A stretch of 64,000 nucleotides of DNA. Source: Marinobacter alexandrii (GTDB taxonomy: Bacteria > Bacteroidota > Bacteroidia > Cytophagales > Cyclobacteriaceae). The position numbers were made by a program, and so were the translations under genes. Shown piece by piece: positions 38,028-46,300 of this stretch. Each line of letters opens with the position of its first letter. Position 1 is the first letter of the stretch. Under the pieces are notes generated by a model that was not told where the DNA came from, did not search any database, and saw only the letters and a list, made by a program, of their open reading frames with translations. The stretch is taken from assembly GCA_039984955.1 (NCBI GenBank), contig JBDWTN010000005.1, positions 186,001 through 250,000 on the forward strand, given 5' to 3'.

Positions 38028-38758
38028 AATCCAATTGCTGCTCCGAAACCAATAAAAGAATCCGGTGATATATCTGAAAGTCCAAATCCTCCAGATATAT
38101 CAAACTGAACTTTATCACTGCAGAGGTAAATCAATCCAGTATTGAATCGTTGATCTGATTCTCCATCGTAAAAGAAGCCATAAGGTTCAGCAAAGACTGT
38201 CCAACCTGGAGCAAAAGAATAGCCTAAAACGAGTGTATATAATGTTTGAGTACTTTCTTCAGGGAAAGTCATTCCAATATTGTATCCTAATGAGAGAGAC
38301 TCAGTTAAAGAATTAGAAAAACTTAGACGCACTTCGGGAATACTTTGACTTGGCTTAAAGGCCTCATTCCCGTTAGCAAATGTTACCTGTCCTATAATAC
38401 TAACTTGAGGAATTGCCCCTCGCTCTTCTATCAAATGAACTTTCGTTCCAAGAGTTATTGGTGACAATCCACTAACGTCAAAATCAGAAGCATCGTCCTT
38501 TACTTGTAGATAATTCTGTGTTATTCTAAACTCCAGACCATCCAACAATCCCACCCTAGCCAAAAAATTAGCGAAAGTAATGTTTGTTACATCTCCCACG
38601 CTTTCGTGAATAAAGCCGTACTCAATAAGAGCAGACCCTTTTGGAACCACGTTTGATGCTGCAGATTGTGTCGGTCGATCGGTCACTATTGGACCAGACT
38701 CTTGAGCTGATATACCTAAGACAGACAAAACAAATAGTAAAGTGAGGAGATGTTTCAT
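38024..38758 (-). CDS. Outer-membrane transporter-like protein (phenol-degradation MetA family)
   Basis: I chose the ATG at 38758, giving signal peptide KHLLTLLFVLSVLGISAQ; the open frame reaches 38785. The roughly 245-residue mature protein opens IVTDRPTQSAASNVVP and is rich in short amphipathic strands ending FIGFGAAIGF. This is the pattern of the Bacteroidota 'transporter' family related to PF13557. A palindrome lies just upstream. It converges on and overlaps the TonB receptor gene by four bases. Confidence 0.72.
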   Translation of the reverse strand: MKHLLTLLFVLSVLGISAQESGPIVTDRPTQSAASNVVPKGSALIEYGFIHESVGDVTNITFANFLARVGLLDGLEFRITQNYLQVKDDASDFDVSGLSPITLGTKVHLIEERGAIPQVSIIGQVTFANGNEAFKPSQSIPEVRLSFSNSLTESLSLGYNIGMTFPEESTQTLYTLVLGYSFAPGWTVFAEPYGFFYDGESDQRFNTGLIYLCSDKVQFDISGGFGLSDISPDSFIGFGAAIGF

Positions 38759-38768
38759 TTTCCTAAAA

Positions 38769-38793
38769 TATACCAAATTGATCATCTGGTATA
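38769..38793. promoter_or_regulatory. Inverted repeat upstream of the 38024-38758 gene
   Basis: TATACCA and TGGTATA form perfect 7-bp arms around 11 bp, 10 bp before the chosen ATG. It overlaps a weak -7 candidate (TATATTTT on the minus strand). An operator is likely; the regulator is unknown. Confidence 0.5.
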
Positions 38794-38830
38794 ATTGTTA
38801 GATGTTTTCTGAATAAAAGAATTAATATCT

Positions 38831-39031
38831 CTAAGCTCTGGAAATAGCTCTCACAATCATCACGATCACTGCTCCCAAAAACATCAGCATTGAGATCTTA
38901 TTGATGGTATGCATTGCTTTCAGATTGAAGCTTTTTGGACGATTAGGGTCCTTCTTTCGAAAGAAGTAGGTCAAAACCTCACTGAAATCAAAGTAATTAA
39001 CCTTCTCTTTATTTGAATTTTTATTATCCAT
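38831..39031 (-). CDS. Small single-pass membrane protein (DUF6728-like)
   Basis: The protein is 66 residues. A polar, lysine-rich N-terminus has an F-S-E-V-L-T-Y-F-F-R-K patch, and one C-terminal membrane helix spans about residues 46-63 (INKISMLMFLGAVIVMIV). Small proteins of this type are widespread and uncharacterised in Bacteroidota. It is divergent from the Fur-like regulator and shares its promoter region, but co-regulation is only inferred. Confidence 0.7.
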   Translation of the reverse strand: MDNKNSNKEKVNYFDFSEVLTYFFRKKDPNRPKSFNLKAMHTINKISMLMFLGAVIVMIVRAISRA

Positions 39032-39049
39032 ATCCTTCTATTAAACCTG

Positions 39050-39057
39050 CAAAGGTA
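39050..39057 (-). promoter_or_regulatory. -7 promoter element for the small membrane protein gene
   Basis: The minus strand reads TACCTTTG, a perfect TAnnTTTG, 18 bp from the ATG at 39031. A TTTG 23 bp further upstream overlaps the shared TGCAA-N5-TTGCA operator; the spacing is slightly long for a -33. Confidence 0.45.
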
Positions 39058-39078
39058 GGAAAGTGTTTATTTAGTAAA

Positions 39079-39106
39079 TGCAAATGAGTTGCATAAACTA
39101 TATTTG
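39079..39106 (+). promoter_or_regulatory. Operator and -7 element of the Fur/Zur-like regulator gene
   Basis: TGCAAATGAGTTGCA at 39079-39093 is an inverted repeat (TGCAA-N5-TTGCA). The perfect -7 element TATATTTG follows at 39099-39106. The operator lies in the promoter spacer, so binding should repress the regulator's own operon. The same operator recurs at 41908 and 41946. Confidence 0.7.
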
Positions 39107-39110
39107 CGAT

Positions 39111-39527
39111 ATGTCAAAGGATAACCTAAAATCCATTTTAAAAAATCATAATCTTCGAATTACAGATTGCAGGCTGGATGTAGTGCAGTACTTTCTCGAT
39201 GAGAAGAGTGCGCTTTCTCAAGGAAGCTTAGAAAATAAGTTCACTCAATACGACAGAGTGACTCTTTATCGCACATTGAATAGCTTTTTAGATTCAGGTA
39301 TTCTTCATAAAATTCCTAATGCTACTGGAGTTGCCACCTATGGCCTCTGCCATGAAACATGTTCTCCGGAACATCATGATCATAATCATATCCATTTTAA
39401 ATGCAATACCTGCGGTCAAATTGAATGTCTGGATGACAAGGAAGTTCCTAAGGTGACTGTTCCTATTGGATATCAGATAGGTGCCGTAAACATGATTGTA
39501 GATGGCGTTTGCGCTAAATGTGCGTAA
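39111..39527 (+). CDS. Fur-family metal-responsive repressor, Zur-like
   Basis: I place the start at the ATG at 39111 (SKDNLKSILKNHNLRITDCR). The open frame reaches 39078, but that ATG lies inside the operator and upstream of the -7. The 138-residue protein has the Fur winged helix (DRVTLYRTLNSFLDSGIL) and a histidine-rich hinge (HHDHNHIH, residues 88-95). It also has two CxxC pairs (C98/C101 and C134/C137) for a structural zinc. His/Cys richness and the neighbouring receptor suggest zinc sensing, but iron or another metal is not excluded. A TonB receptor starts 3 bp downstream. Confidence 0.85.
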   Translation: MSKDNLKSILKNHNLRITDCRLDVVQYFLDEKSALSQGSLENKFTQYDRVTLYRTLNSFLDSGILHKIPNATGVATYGLCHETCSPEHHDHNHIHFKCNTCGQIECLDDKEVPKVTVPIGYQIGAVNMIVDGVCAKCA

Positions 39528-39530
39528 ACT

Positions 39531-41903
39531 ATGAGGATCATTCTGCTTACTTTTTTTTATCTCATTGGAGTGTTTGCATTTGCACAAACAAATCCATGTA
39601 CCAGAACTATAGAAGGTAAAATCTTAGATATAGACTCCAAGGAGCCTTTACCTTTTGCCACCATTAAAGTTTTAGATTCTTCAAAGGGTGCTGTTGCAGG
39701 TGAAAATGGGGATTTTATTATCGAAAATATATGTGATGATGAAGTGGATCTGGAAGTTCGTTTTCTAGGTTACAAGACTGTCGTACACCATCATGATTTT
39801 CATCATGCTGATCCGATCATTTATATGGCTGCAGATGAAACACTGCTAGAAAGTGTTGTTGTAGAAGAAAAGTTGAATGTCCATGACCTTAAAACACTCA
39901 GTTCTAAAGAAATTCAGTTAGATGTTCTTGATGCAGCTGGCCAATCAGCAGGAGAAATCTTTGCTCAAACCTCAGGTGTGAGTTTGCTTAAAACCGGCCA
40001 GAACATTTCCAAGCCTATCGTTCATGGCTTGCATTCCAATAGAGTTTTAATCATCAACAATGGTGTAAGACATGCCTATCAAGCTTGGGGAACGGAACAT
40101 GGCCCTGAGATAGACCCTACGCAAGTTGATAGAATTCAACTGGTTAAAGGAGCATCTACTGTCAGGTATGGTTCTGAAGCACTCGGTGGAGTGATTCTAT
40201 TTGATGCCCCATCCCCTACTTACAATACTAAACTGAGTGGTGAAGTAAATGGAGGTTTTCAAACCAATGGGCGTGCTTACAACGGAGAGTTAAGTCTGAC
40301 ACAAGGTTTTGAAAGAGCTGCTTGGCGAGCTTCTATCTCTGGAATAAGACAAGGTGATTTAAGTGCACCAAACTATCAGTTAACAAACACAGGGAAACGA
40401 GAGTTAGGATTCTCACTGGCGGGAAAATTCCATTTTCCAATCATAGACATAAACATTTACGCTAGTAGGTTTAATCAGGAGCTTGGAATACTAAGAGGTT
40501 CTGTAAATGGAAACTTTGAAGACTTACTATTTGCTTTTCAAGCCGAAATACCTAATGAGACTTTTCCTTTTTCATACGACATCAATAATCCAAAACAGGA
40601 GGTTAAACATGATCTGATACGCCTAAAAGCATCGCTTTTCTTAGGCAAGCAACAGTTTGATATTCAATATGCTTTTCAGAATAACCTAAGAAAAGAATTT
40701 GATGTAAGGCGCGGAAACTTAAATTCACAGCCATCAATTGATTTAAAACTTATCTCTCACTCGTTAGACATAGATTGGGATCATCCCAGCGAAGGTGTTT
40801 GGTCAGGCACATATGGAATCCAATTGTTCACACAAAACAATGACAACATTTTTGGAACAGGAACTACTCCTTTCATCCCCAATTACAACACTTATAATAT
40901 AGGAATATTTGGGATTGAATCATATACCGTTGGAAATACGGTATATGAGGCAGGAATCCGATATGATTTCATGAACCAGGATGTAAGGGGAAGAGATCTT
41001 TTTCAAAACATTTTTAGAAACAATCAAAACTATCAAAACTTCAGTTTTACCATTGGAATGGTAAAACAGCTAAGCAAAATCATTTCTGTTAGAACAAATA
41101 TTGGAACGGCCTGGAGACCACCAAATATTGGGGAACTCTATAGTTTTGGAAGACATCAAAACATACTTCAATATGGTATTTGGAGACATGAATTCACAAG
41201 TGCCAATGAAATTGAATTTGACCGTGTCTTAACTGAAGAAGATCGTTCCATTAAAAATGAGCAAGGCCTGAAATGGATTAGTTCTGTAGAATTAAGGACA
41301 GAATCATTCGATTTGGAGGTAACGCCATATGTCAATTACATCCGTAACTATTTCTTCTCAAGACCTTTCGGTTTAAGAGGTTCGAGAAGGGGGACATTAC
41401 CCTATTTCATATTTGACCAAACAGATGCTTTCTATTCCGGAATTGATCTAGATATTAAGAAGTATTGGAGTGAATTTTTTCAAACAGGAATAAAGGCTTC
41501 TTATGTTTATGCTGAAGACCTAAATAATGATGGATCTTTTGTCGGCATCCCTCCTTTGAATGTGCAAATAGAATTCGTCAGGAAATACAGAAATTTCAGC
41601 TTTAAAATAAATCCTGAATGGACAGCAAGGCAATTCAATGAACCTCCTGTCATTACACCTGATCAAATTATCGATGCTCAAGAAATACCTTTTGAACAAG
41701 ATGAAATATTTGATTTGGTGCAAGCTCCTAATGGTTTCTTTCTTTTGAATGGTAGTATTGAATACAAGAAGAAAAATTTGCAATTTGCTATAAGAGGTCA
41801 AAATCTTCTAAATACTTCCTACCGTAGGTATACGGATTTCCTCAGATACTATGCAGATGATCCGGGCATTAATTTGACCGCTCACATAAGTTATTCATTT
41901 TAG
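39531..41903 (+). CDS. TonB-dependent receptor, probable metal (zinc) importer
   Basis: A 790-residue receptor. It has a signal peptide (1-19) and a carboxypeptidase-regulatory-like domain (about 24-103) carrying a histidine cluster HHHDFHH. The plug contains IQLVKGASTVRYGSEALGG, and the barrel ends in an aromatic residue (ISYSF). It lies 3 bp after the Fur/Zur-like gene, so it shares that autoregulated promoter. The plug segment SKPIVHGLHSNRVLIINNG resembles ZnuD-type receptors. Zinc import is the most economical reading but rests on context and the His cluster. Confidence 0.87.
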   Translation: MRIILLTFFYLIGVFAFAQTNPCTRTIEGKILDIDSKEPLPFATIKVLDSSKGAVAGENGDFIIENICDDEVDLEVRFLGYKTVVHHHDFHHADPIIYMAADETLLESVVVEEKLNVHDLKTLSSKEIQLDVLDAAGQSAGEIFAQTSGVSLLKTGQNISKPIVHGLHSNRVLIINNGVRHAYQAWGTEHGPEIDPTQVDRIQLVKGASTVRYGSEALGGVILFDAPSPTYNTKLSGEVNGGFQTNGRAYNGELSLTQGFERAAWRASISGIRQGDLSAPNYQLTNTGKRELGFSLAGKFHFPIIDINIYASRFNQELGILRGSVNGNFEDLLFAFQAEIPNETFPFSYDINNPKQEVKHDLIRLKASLFLGKQQFDIQYAFQNNLRKEFDVRRGNLNSQPSIDLKLISHSLDIDWDHPSEGVWSGTYGIQLFTQNNDNIFGTGTTPFIPNYNTYNIGIFGIESYTVGNTVYEAGIRYDFMNQDVRGRDLFQNIFRNNQNYQNFSFTIGMVKQLSKIISVRTNIGTAWRPPNIGELYSFGRHQNILQYGIWRHEFTSANEIEFDRVLTEEDRSIKNEQGLKWISSVELRTESFDLEVTPYVNYIRNYFFSRPFGLRGSRRGTLPYFIFDQTDAFYSGIDLDIKKYWSEFFQTGIKASYVYAEDLNNDGSFVGIPPLNVQIEFVRKYRNFSFKINPEWTARQFNEPPVITPDQIIDAQEIPFEQDEIFDLVQAPNGFFLLNGSIEYKKKNLQFAIRGQNLLNTSYRRYTDFLRYYADDPGINLTAHISYSF

Positions 41904-41907
41904 TTCT

Positions 41908-41960
41908 TACAACACTGTTGCATTTATAATATTCCTTATTATACTTGCAATAGTATTGCA
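41908..41960 (+). promoter_or_regulatory. Promoter with two Zur-like operators ahead of the lipoprotein gene
   Basis: TTG at 41918-41920 and TATACTTG at 41940-41947 (one mismatch to TAnnTTTG) are separated by 19 bp. TACAACACTGTTGCA (41908-41922, one mismatch) covers the -33. TGCAATAGTATTGCA (41946-41960, perfect 7-1-7 palindrome) covers the end of the -7. Repressor at either site would block RNA polymerase. Confidence 0.75.
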
Positions 41961-41976
41961 TTAATCAATTAACAAA

Positions 41977-42612
41977 ATGAAGAATAGACTTAACAATCTA
42001 ATGAGCGTAGCACTTTTAGGAAGTGTTGTTTTATTATCTAGCTGTAGTGATGATGACGCACCTGCAGCGGAGAATGAGGAAGAAGAAATCACATCTGTAA
42101 CACTTACCTTCACACCTGATGGTGGTGGTACTCCTGTTGTAGCAACTTGGTTTGATATAGATGGAGAAGAAGGACCAATTGAAGCGGAACAGACAGAAAT
42201 AAATTTGGCAGCTAATACTGCTTATGATCTTTCCATTGCGCTGCTAAATACTTTAACTGATGAGGTCGAAGAACAAAATGTTACGGCTGAAATTCAAGGA
42301 GAAGATGACGAACATATGTTCTTTTTCGGTTTTACATCTGATGTCTTCACTAGTCCGACTGGTGATGGAAATATAGGTGCTTCTAGTAGAAATGATGAAA
42401 TGAATTATGGTGATGATGATGGGACTTTACCTCTGGGTTTGTTGACTTCTTGGGAAACAGGTGCTGCAGCTTCAGGCTCAACATTCACTGTTATTCTAAA
42501 ACATCAACCACCACTTGAAGAAGGAGGTACCCCTCAGAAAACAGCTACATCCACTTCCCTAACAGGAGATTCAGATATTGATCTTGACTTTGTGTTGAAT
42601 ATCAACGAATAG
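41977..42612 (+). CDS. Secreted lipoprotein, candidate member of the Zur-like regulon
   Basis: A 211-residue lipoprotein (signal LMSVALLGSVVLLSSC, cysteine 23) with an acidic linker followed by a beta-rich domain. Its sequence resembles Bacteroidota proteins labelled 'type 1 periplasmic binding fold superfamily', usually found beside TonB receptors. EDDEHMFFFGF and many Asp/Glu residues could bind metal, but no defined site is visible. Its double operator links it to the regulator at 39111. A surface metal-binding partner of the upstream receptor is a reasonable inference. Confidence 0.7.
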   Translation: MKNRLNNLMSVALLGSVVLLSSCSDDDAPAAENEEEEITSVTLTFTPDGGGTPVVATWFDIDGEEGPIEAEQTEINLAANTAYDLSIALLNTLTDEVEEQNVTAEIQGEDDEHMFFFGFTSDVFTSPTGDGNIGASSRNDEMNYGDDDGTLPLGLLTSWETGAAASGSTFTVILKHQPPLEEGGTPQKTATSTSLTGDSDIDLDFVLNINE

Positions 42613-42681
42613 TCTGACGATAACTATAACTATCTCTCAAGTATATTAGGTTAAAACTTACTTTAGGTAGTTAAATCAGAG

Positions 42682-42716
42682 ACCACTTTGACAAATGTTG
42701 AAGTGGTTTTTTTATG
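42682..42716 (+). terminator. Intrinsic terminator after the lipoprotein gene
   Basis: ACCACTT / AAGTGGT form a 7-bp stem with a 12-base loop, followed by a run of seven T. It starts 70 bp after the stop. Confidence 0.82.
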
Positions 42717-42814
42717 TCTAGAATCTATATGCTCAATTTTAAGACTGTTATCTATTTTTCTTTTTGCAAGAACCGTAAGTGATTCACTTTATTCTAGTTG
42801 GCTACCTTTGTCCC

Positions 42815-43147
42815 ATGTCGAAAATACCTCCTTGCCCCAACTGTAAATCGCCATACGCCTACCCTACTGATAATTTACTCATGTGTCCTGAGTGTGGTCA
42901 TGAGTGGAATCCTGAGGAAGATGAGATTGAAGAAACGGTGATCAAGGATGCCAATGGAAATGTACTGAAGGATGGTGACTCTGTCGTGGTGGTGAAGGAT
43001 TTACCAGTCAAGGGTGCCCCCAAGCCTGTCAAAGCTGGCACCAAAGTGAAAAATATTCGCCTCACAGATAGCGATCACAACATTGATTGTAAGATTGATG
43101 GATTTGGTTCTATGGCACTCAAGTCGGAATTTGTAAAGAAGGCATAA
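42815..43147 (+). CDS. yjdM: Zinc-ribbon protein YjdM (PhnA-like)
   Basis: Starting at the ATG at 42815 ([15 protein letters not shown], as in homologues) gives 111 residues; the open frame extends to 42779. The N-terminal zinc ribbon uses C7/C10 and C24/C27. The C-terminal PhnA domain has [20 protein letters not shown] and [17 protein letters not shown]. The old name PhnA is historical and does not mean phosphonoacetate hydrolase. Family call is firm; physiological role is unclear. Confidence 0.92.
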   Translation: MSKIPPCPNCKSPYAYPTDNLLMCPECGHEWNPEEDEIEETVIKDANGNVLKDGDSVVVVKDLPVKGAPKPVKAGTKVKNIRLTDSDHNIDCKIDGFGSMALKSEFVKKA

Positions 43148-43351
43148 CCTTCTAACTAATAGAAAAAATCATTAAATCATAAGTGAATCTTTCTTGATTT
43201 AATCAGCGTCCTACCTATTACTGAATCGGACAATACTTCTTAGAATACGAATAAACTTTCTTCGATTAATGTATTAACATCTCCAAAATCAGTATTTTTA
43301 AAGATGATTTGAGTATCTATTGAGTAACTCATAATATAAACCAGCCTAGTT

Positions 43352-46300
43352 ATGAAGTCAATGTCAAAAAGGATTGTTCTATCAATCCTCCTCACCCTTA
43401 TTTCTGGTTTTCTACTTATCTACTATTTACAGCCTTCATCAATCAATTCTCTTGCTGTAAAAAATGCTGAATTCAAAGAGTTAGATAAACGTACACGGAT
43501 GGACCTGGCCATTCAACAAGAATTTGAGCGTACCAAGGATCCCGCACTTGGAATCGTGCCAAGGAACAGGTTGTATGAAGCATACGAACTGAAGCAACAA
43601 ATGAAGTCGCAGCAAAGTGGTGAAATGCTATTAGATGCGATTCCAGGTGTATCGTGGAAAGAAAGAGGGCCAAATAACCTGGGAGGTCGTACCAGAACAA
43701 TACTAGTTGATCCAAATGATGTCACTAATAATACCATTTGGGCTGCCAGTATATCTGGAGGGCTATGGAAGACGACTGACATTACCAAGGTTAATCCCAA
43801 CTGGAGTTCTGTGAATGATTTCTTTGAAAACATGGCCATTACGACAATCGCATATGATCCAACAAGTACCACTACCATGTATTTTGGTACAGGCGAAGGA
43901 TTTTTCAATGTAGATGCAGTGCAAGGAAATGGCATCTGGAAAAGTACTGATGGTGGTGACAACTGGACACAGCTGACCAGTACAATAACCACTAATTTCT
44001 CTACCTGTGCAGGTTCTGGTGATTGTAACTTTCTTTATGTCAACAAGATAGTTGTTACTTCTTCTGGTGCTGTATTAGCAGCAACAAGGGGCGGGAACTT
44101 TGCCATTCGAGGAGGCATCATGCGCTCTGATGATGGTGGCACTACCTGGACAAAAGTATTGACAGGACTGGCTGGTCAAAATCAATGGGCCTCCGATATT
44201 GAAATTGGAGCTGATGGAGACCTTTATGCTAGTTTCGGTATTTTTCAGAACAATAGTATCTGGAAATCTACAGATGATGGTGCGACATGGGGAGCCAGTG
44301 AAATCTATACTTCTGCTGCAGACGAGCAAAGAATTGAGCTAGCTACAGCGCCAAGTAACTCCGAGTATATCTATGCACTAGTTCAAGAAGATGATAATAC
44401 AATCAAGAAAATCATGCGGTCTACTAATGGTGGCACCTCCTGGTCCACCTTATCTACTCCTGACTGGTGTGATCAAAACTGTGCCGCATTATCAAATGAC
44501 TTCACGCGAAATCAAGCGTGGTATGATCTAACTCTTGCTGTAGATCCTAATGATGAAGATGTCGTTTATATCGGTGGAATTGATCTTCTCAGAACTACTG
44601 ACGGAGGAACTACCTGGGTTCAAATGACCAACTGGAGTGGTCAGGACGACTATACTGCTGTACATGCCGATCAGCATGCAATCGTTTATCAACCTGGGAG
44701 CTCCGATGTAATCTATTTCGGCAATGATGGTGGAATTTATTCCACTCAGGATGGAAGTGCCACCACTCCAACTTTTACCAGAAAGGAATTTGGTTATAAC
44801 ACCTCACAATTCTATTCCATTGCTATGGAGCCAGCAGCCTTTAATCCTGGATTTATTGGTGGAACACAAGACAATGGGTCAGCCAAAGTAACCAACCTTG
44901 GGGTGGCTTCCATTGTGGAAGTGACCGGTGGTGATGGTGGTTTTGCACACATAGATCAGGATAATTCTAATTTTCAGTTTACTGCCTTTACAGGAGCAAC
45001 TCTTTCCAGGTCGACAGATGGAGGGTTAACATTTGATTTGATCATGAATCAACCGAATGGTGCTTTCATTAATCCTTCTGACTATGAAGATGCAACTGAT
45101 AATTATTACTGTGGGCAGACAGGTGGATACTATTACATCGCAAATGCTTCTTCTTTAACAGCGGTTAGTTCAGTAACCGGATTTGGTAGTGTTGAAGTCA
45201 CATCAGTCACTGCATCTCAAAATACCGCGCAAAGAGTATTCTTTGGAACTAATAACGGTAGTATTCTTCAAATAGACAATGCAGCTTCTTCCCCTGCGGG
45301 TGGTGATATCTCTGGAGCAAGTTTTCCTACCGGATCTATTTCATGTGTCGCAGTAGAAGATGGCGATGATAATCATCTTCTCGTTACTTTTTCAAACTAT
45401 GGAGTCACAAGCGTCTGGGAAACAACTGATGGTGGAACGAACTGGACTGCAGTAGAAGGAAATCTTCCTGACATGCCAGTGAGATGGGCACTATTTAATC
45501 CAAACAATAGTGATCAGGCCCTAATTGCTACAGAACTAGGTGTTTGGTCAACCGATGATCTCGATGGAACATCTACTATTTGGGAAGCTTCAAACAATGG
45601 ACTGGCTAATGTAAGAACTGATATGTTGCAGATACGATCTTCTGATAACCTGGTAGTGGCCGCTACGCATGGCAGAGGCATCTTCACTTCAGATATTTTC
45701 ACGGCTGAACATGCAGACTTTACTTCGGATAAAAACACTATCTATGCTGAAGCTAGCATCAATTTCACGGATGCTTCTTATAAAGCAGCTTCATGGGAGT
45801 GGGATTTTGGTGATGGTGGAGTCTCTACCGAAGAAAACCCATCACATACCTACAAGAGATCCGGGGTTTATGATGTAACGCTCACGATCAATGGTGGTGG
45901 GGACTCACAAACAAAGTCAGGGTTTATTCATGTACTGCCGAATGTAGCAGTTCCATTCACTGTTGCAGATGGAGGAGATTTTGAAACTAACGAAAACTAC
46001 TTTGGATCTGATGACCTAGCCGGAGGAATCAATCTCTGGGAAAGAGGTACACCTGGAAATGCAATAACCACACTAAGTTCAGGCACAAATGGATGGAAAA
46101 CTGCTCTTTCATTAGACATTACCGAAGCTGATTATTCATGTGCTCTGTTCTCTCCTAATTTCAATTTTACAGAGGCCGGCACTTATACCATGAGCTTTAG
46201 AAAAAGCATGGAAGTAGCTTTTGCCAATGCCCCTATTGGTGTTCAAGTTCAATATTCCACAGATAATGGTGAGAATTGGACACGATTAGGTGATGACACC

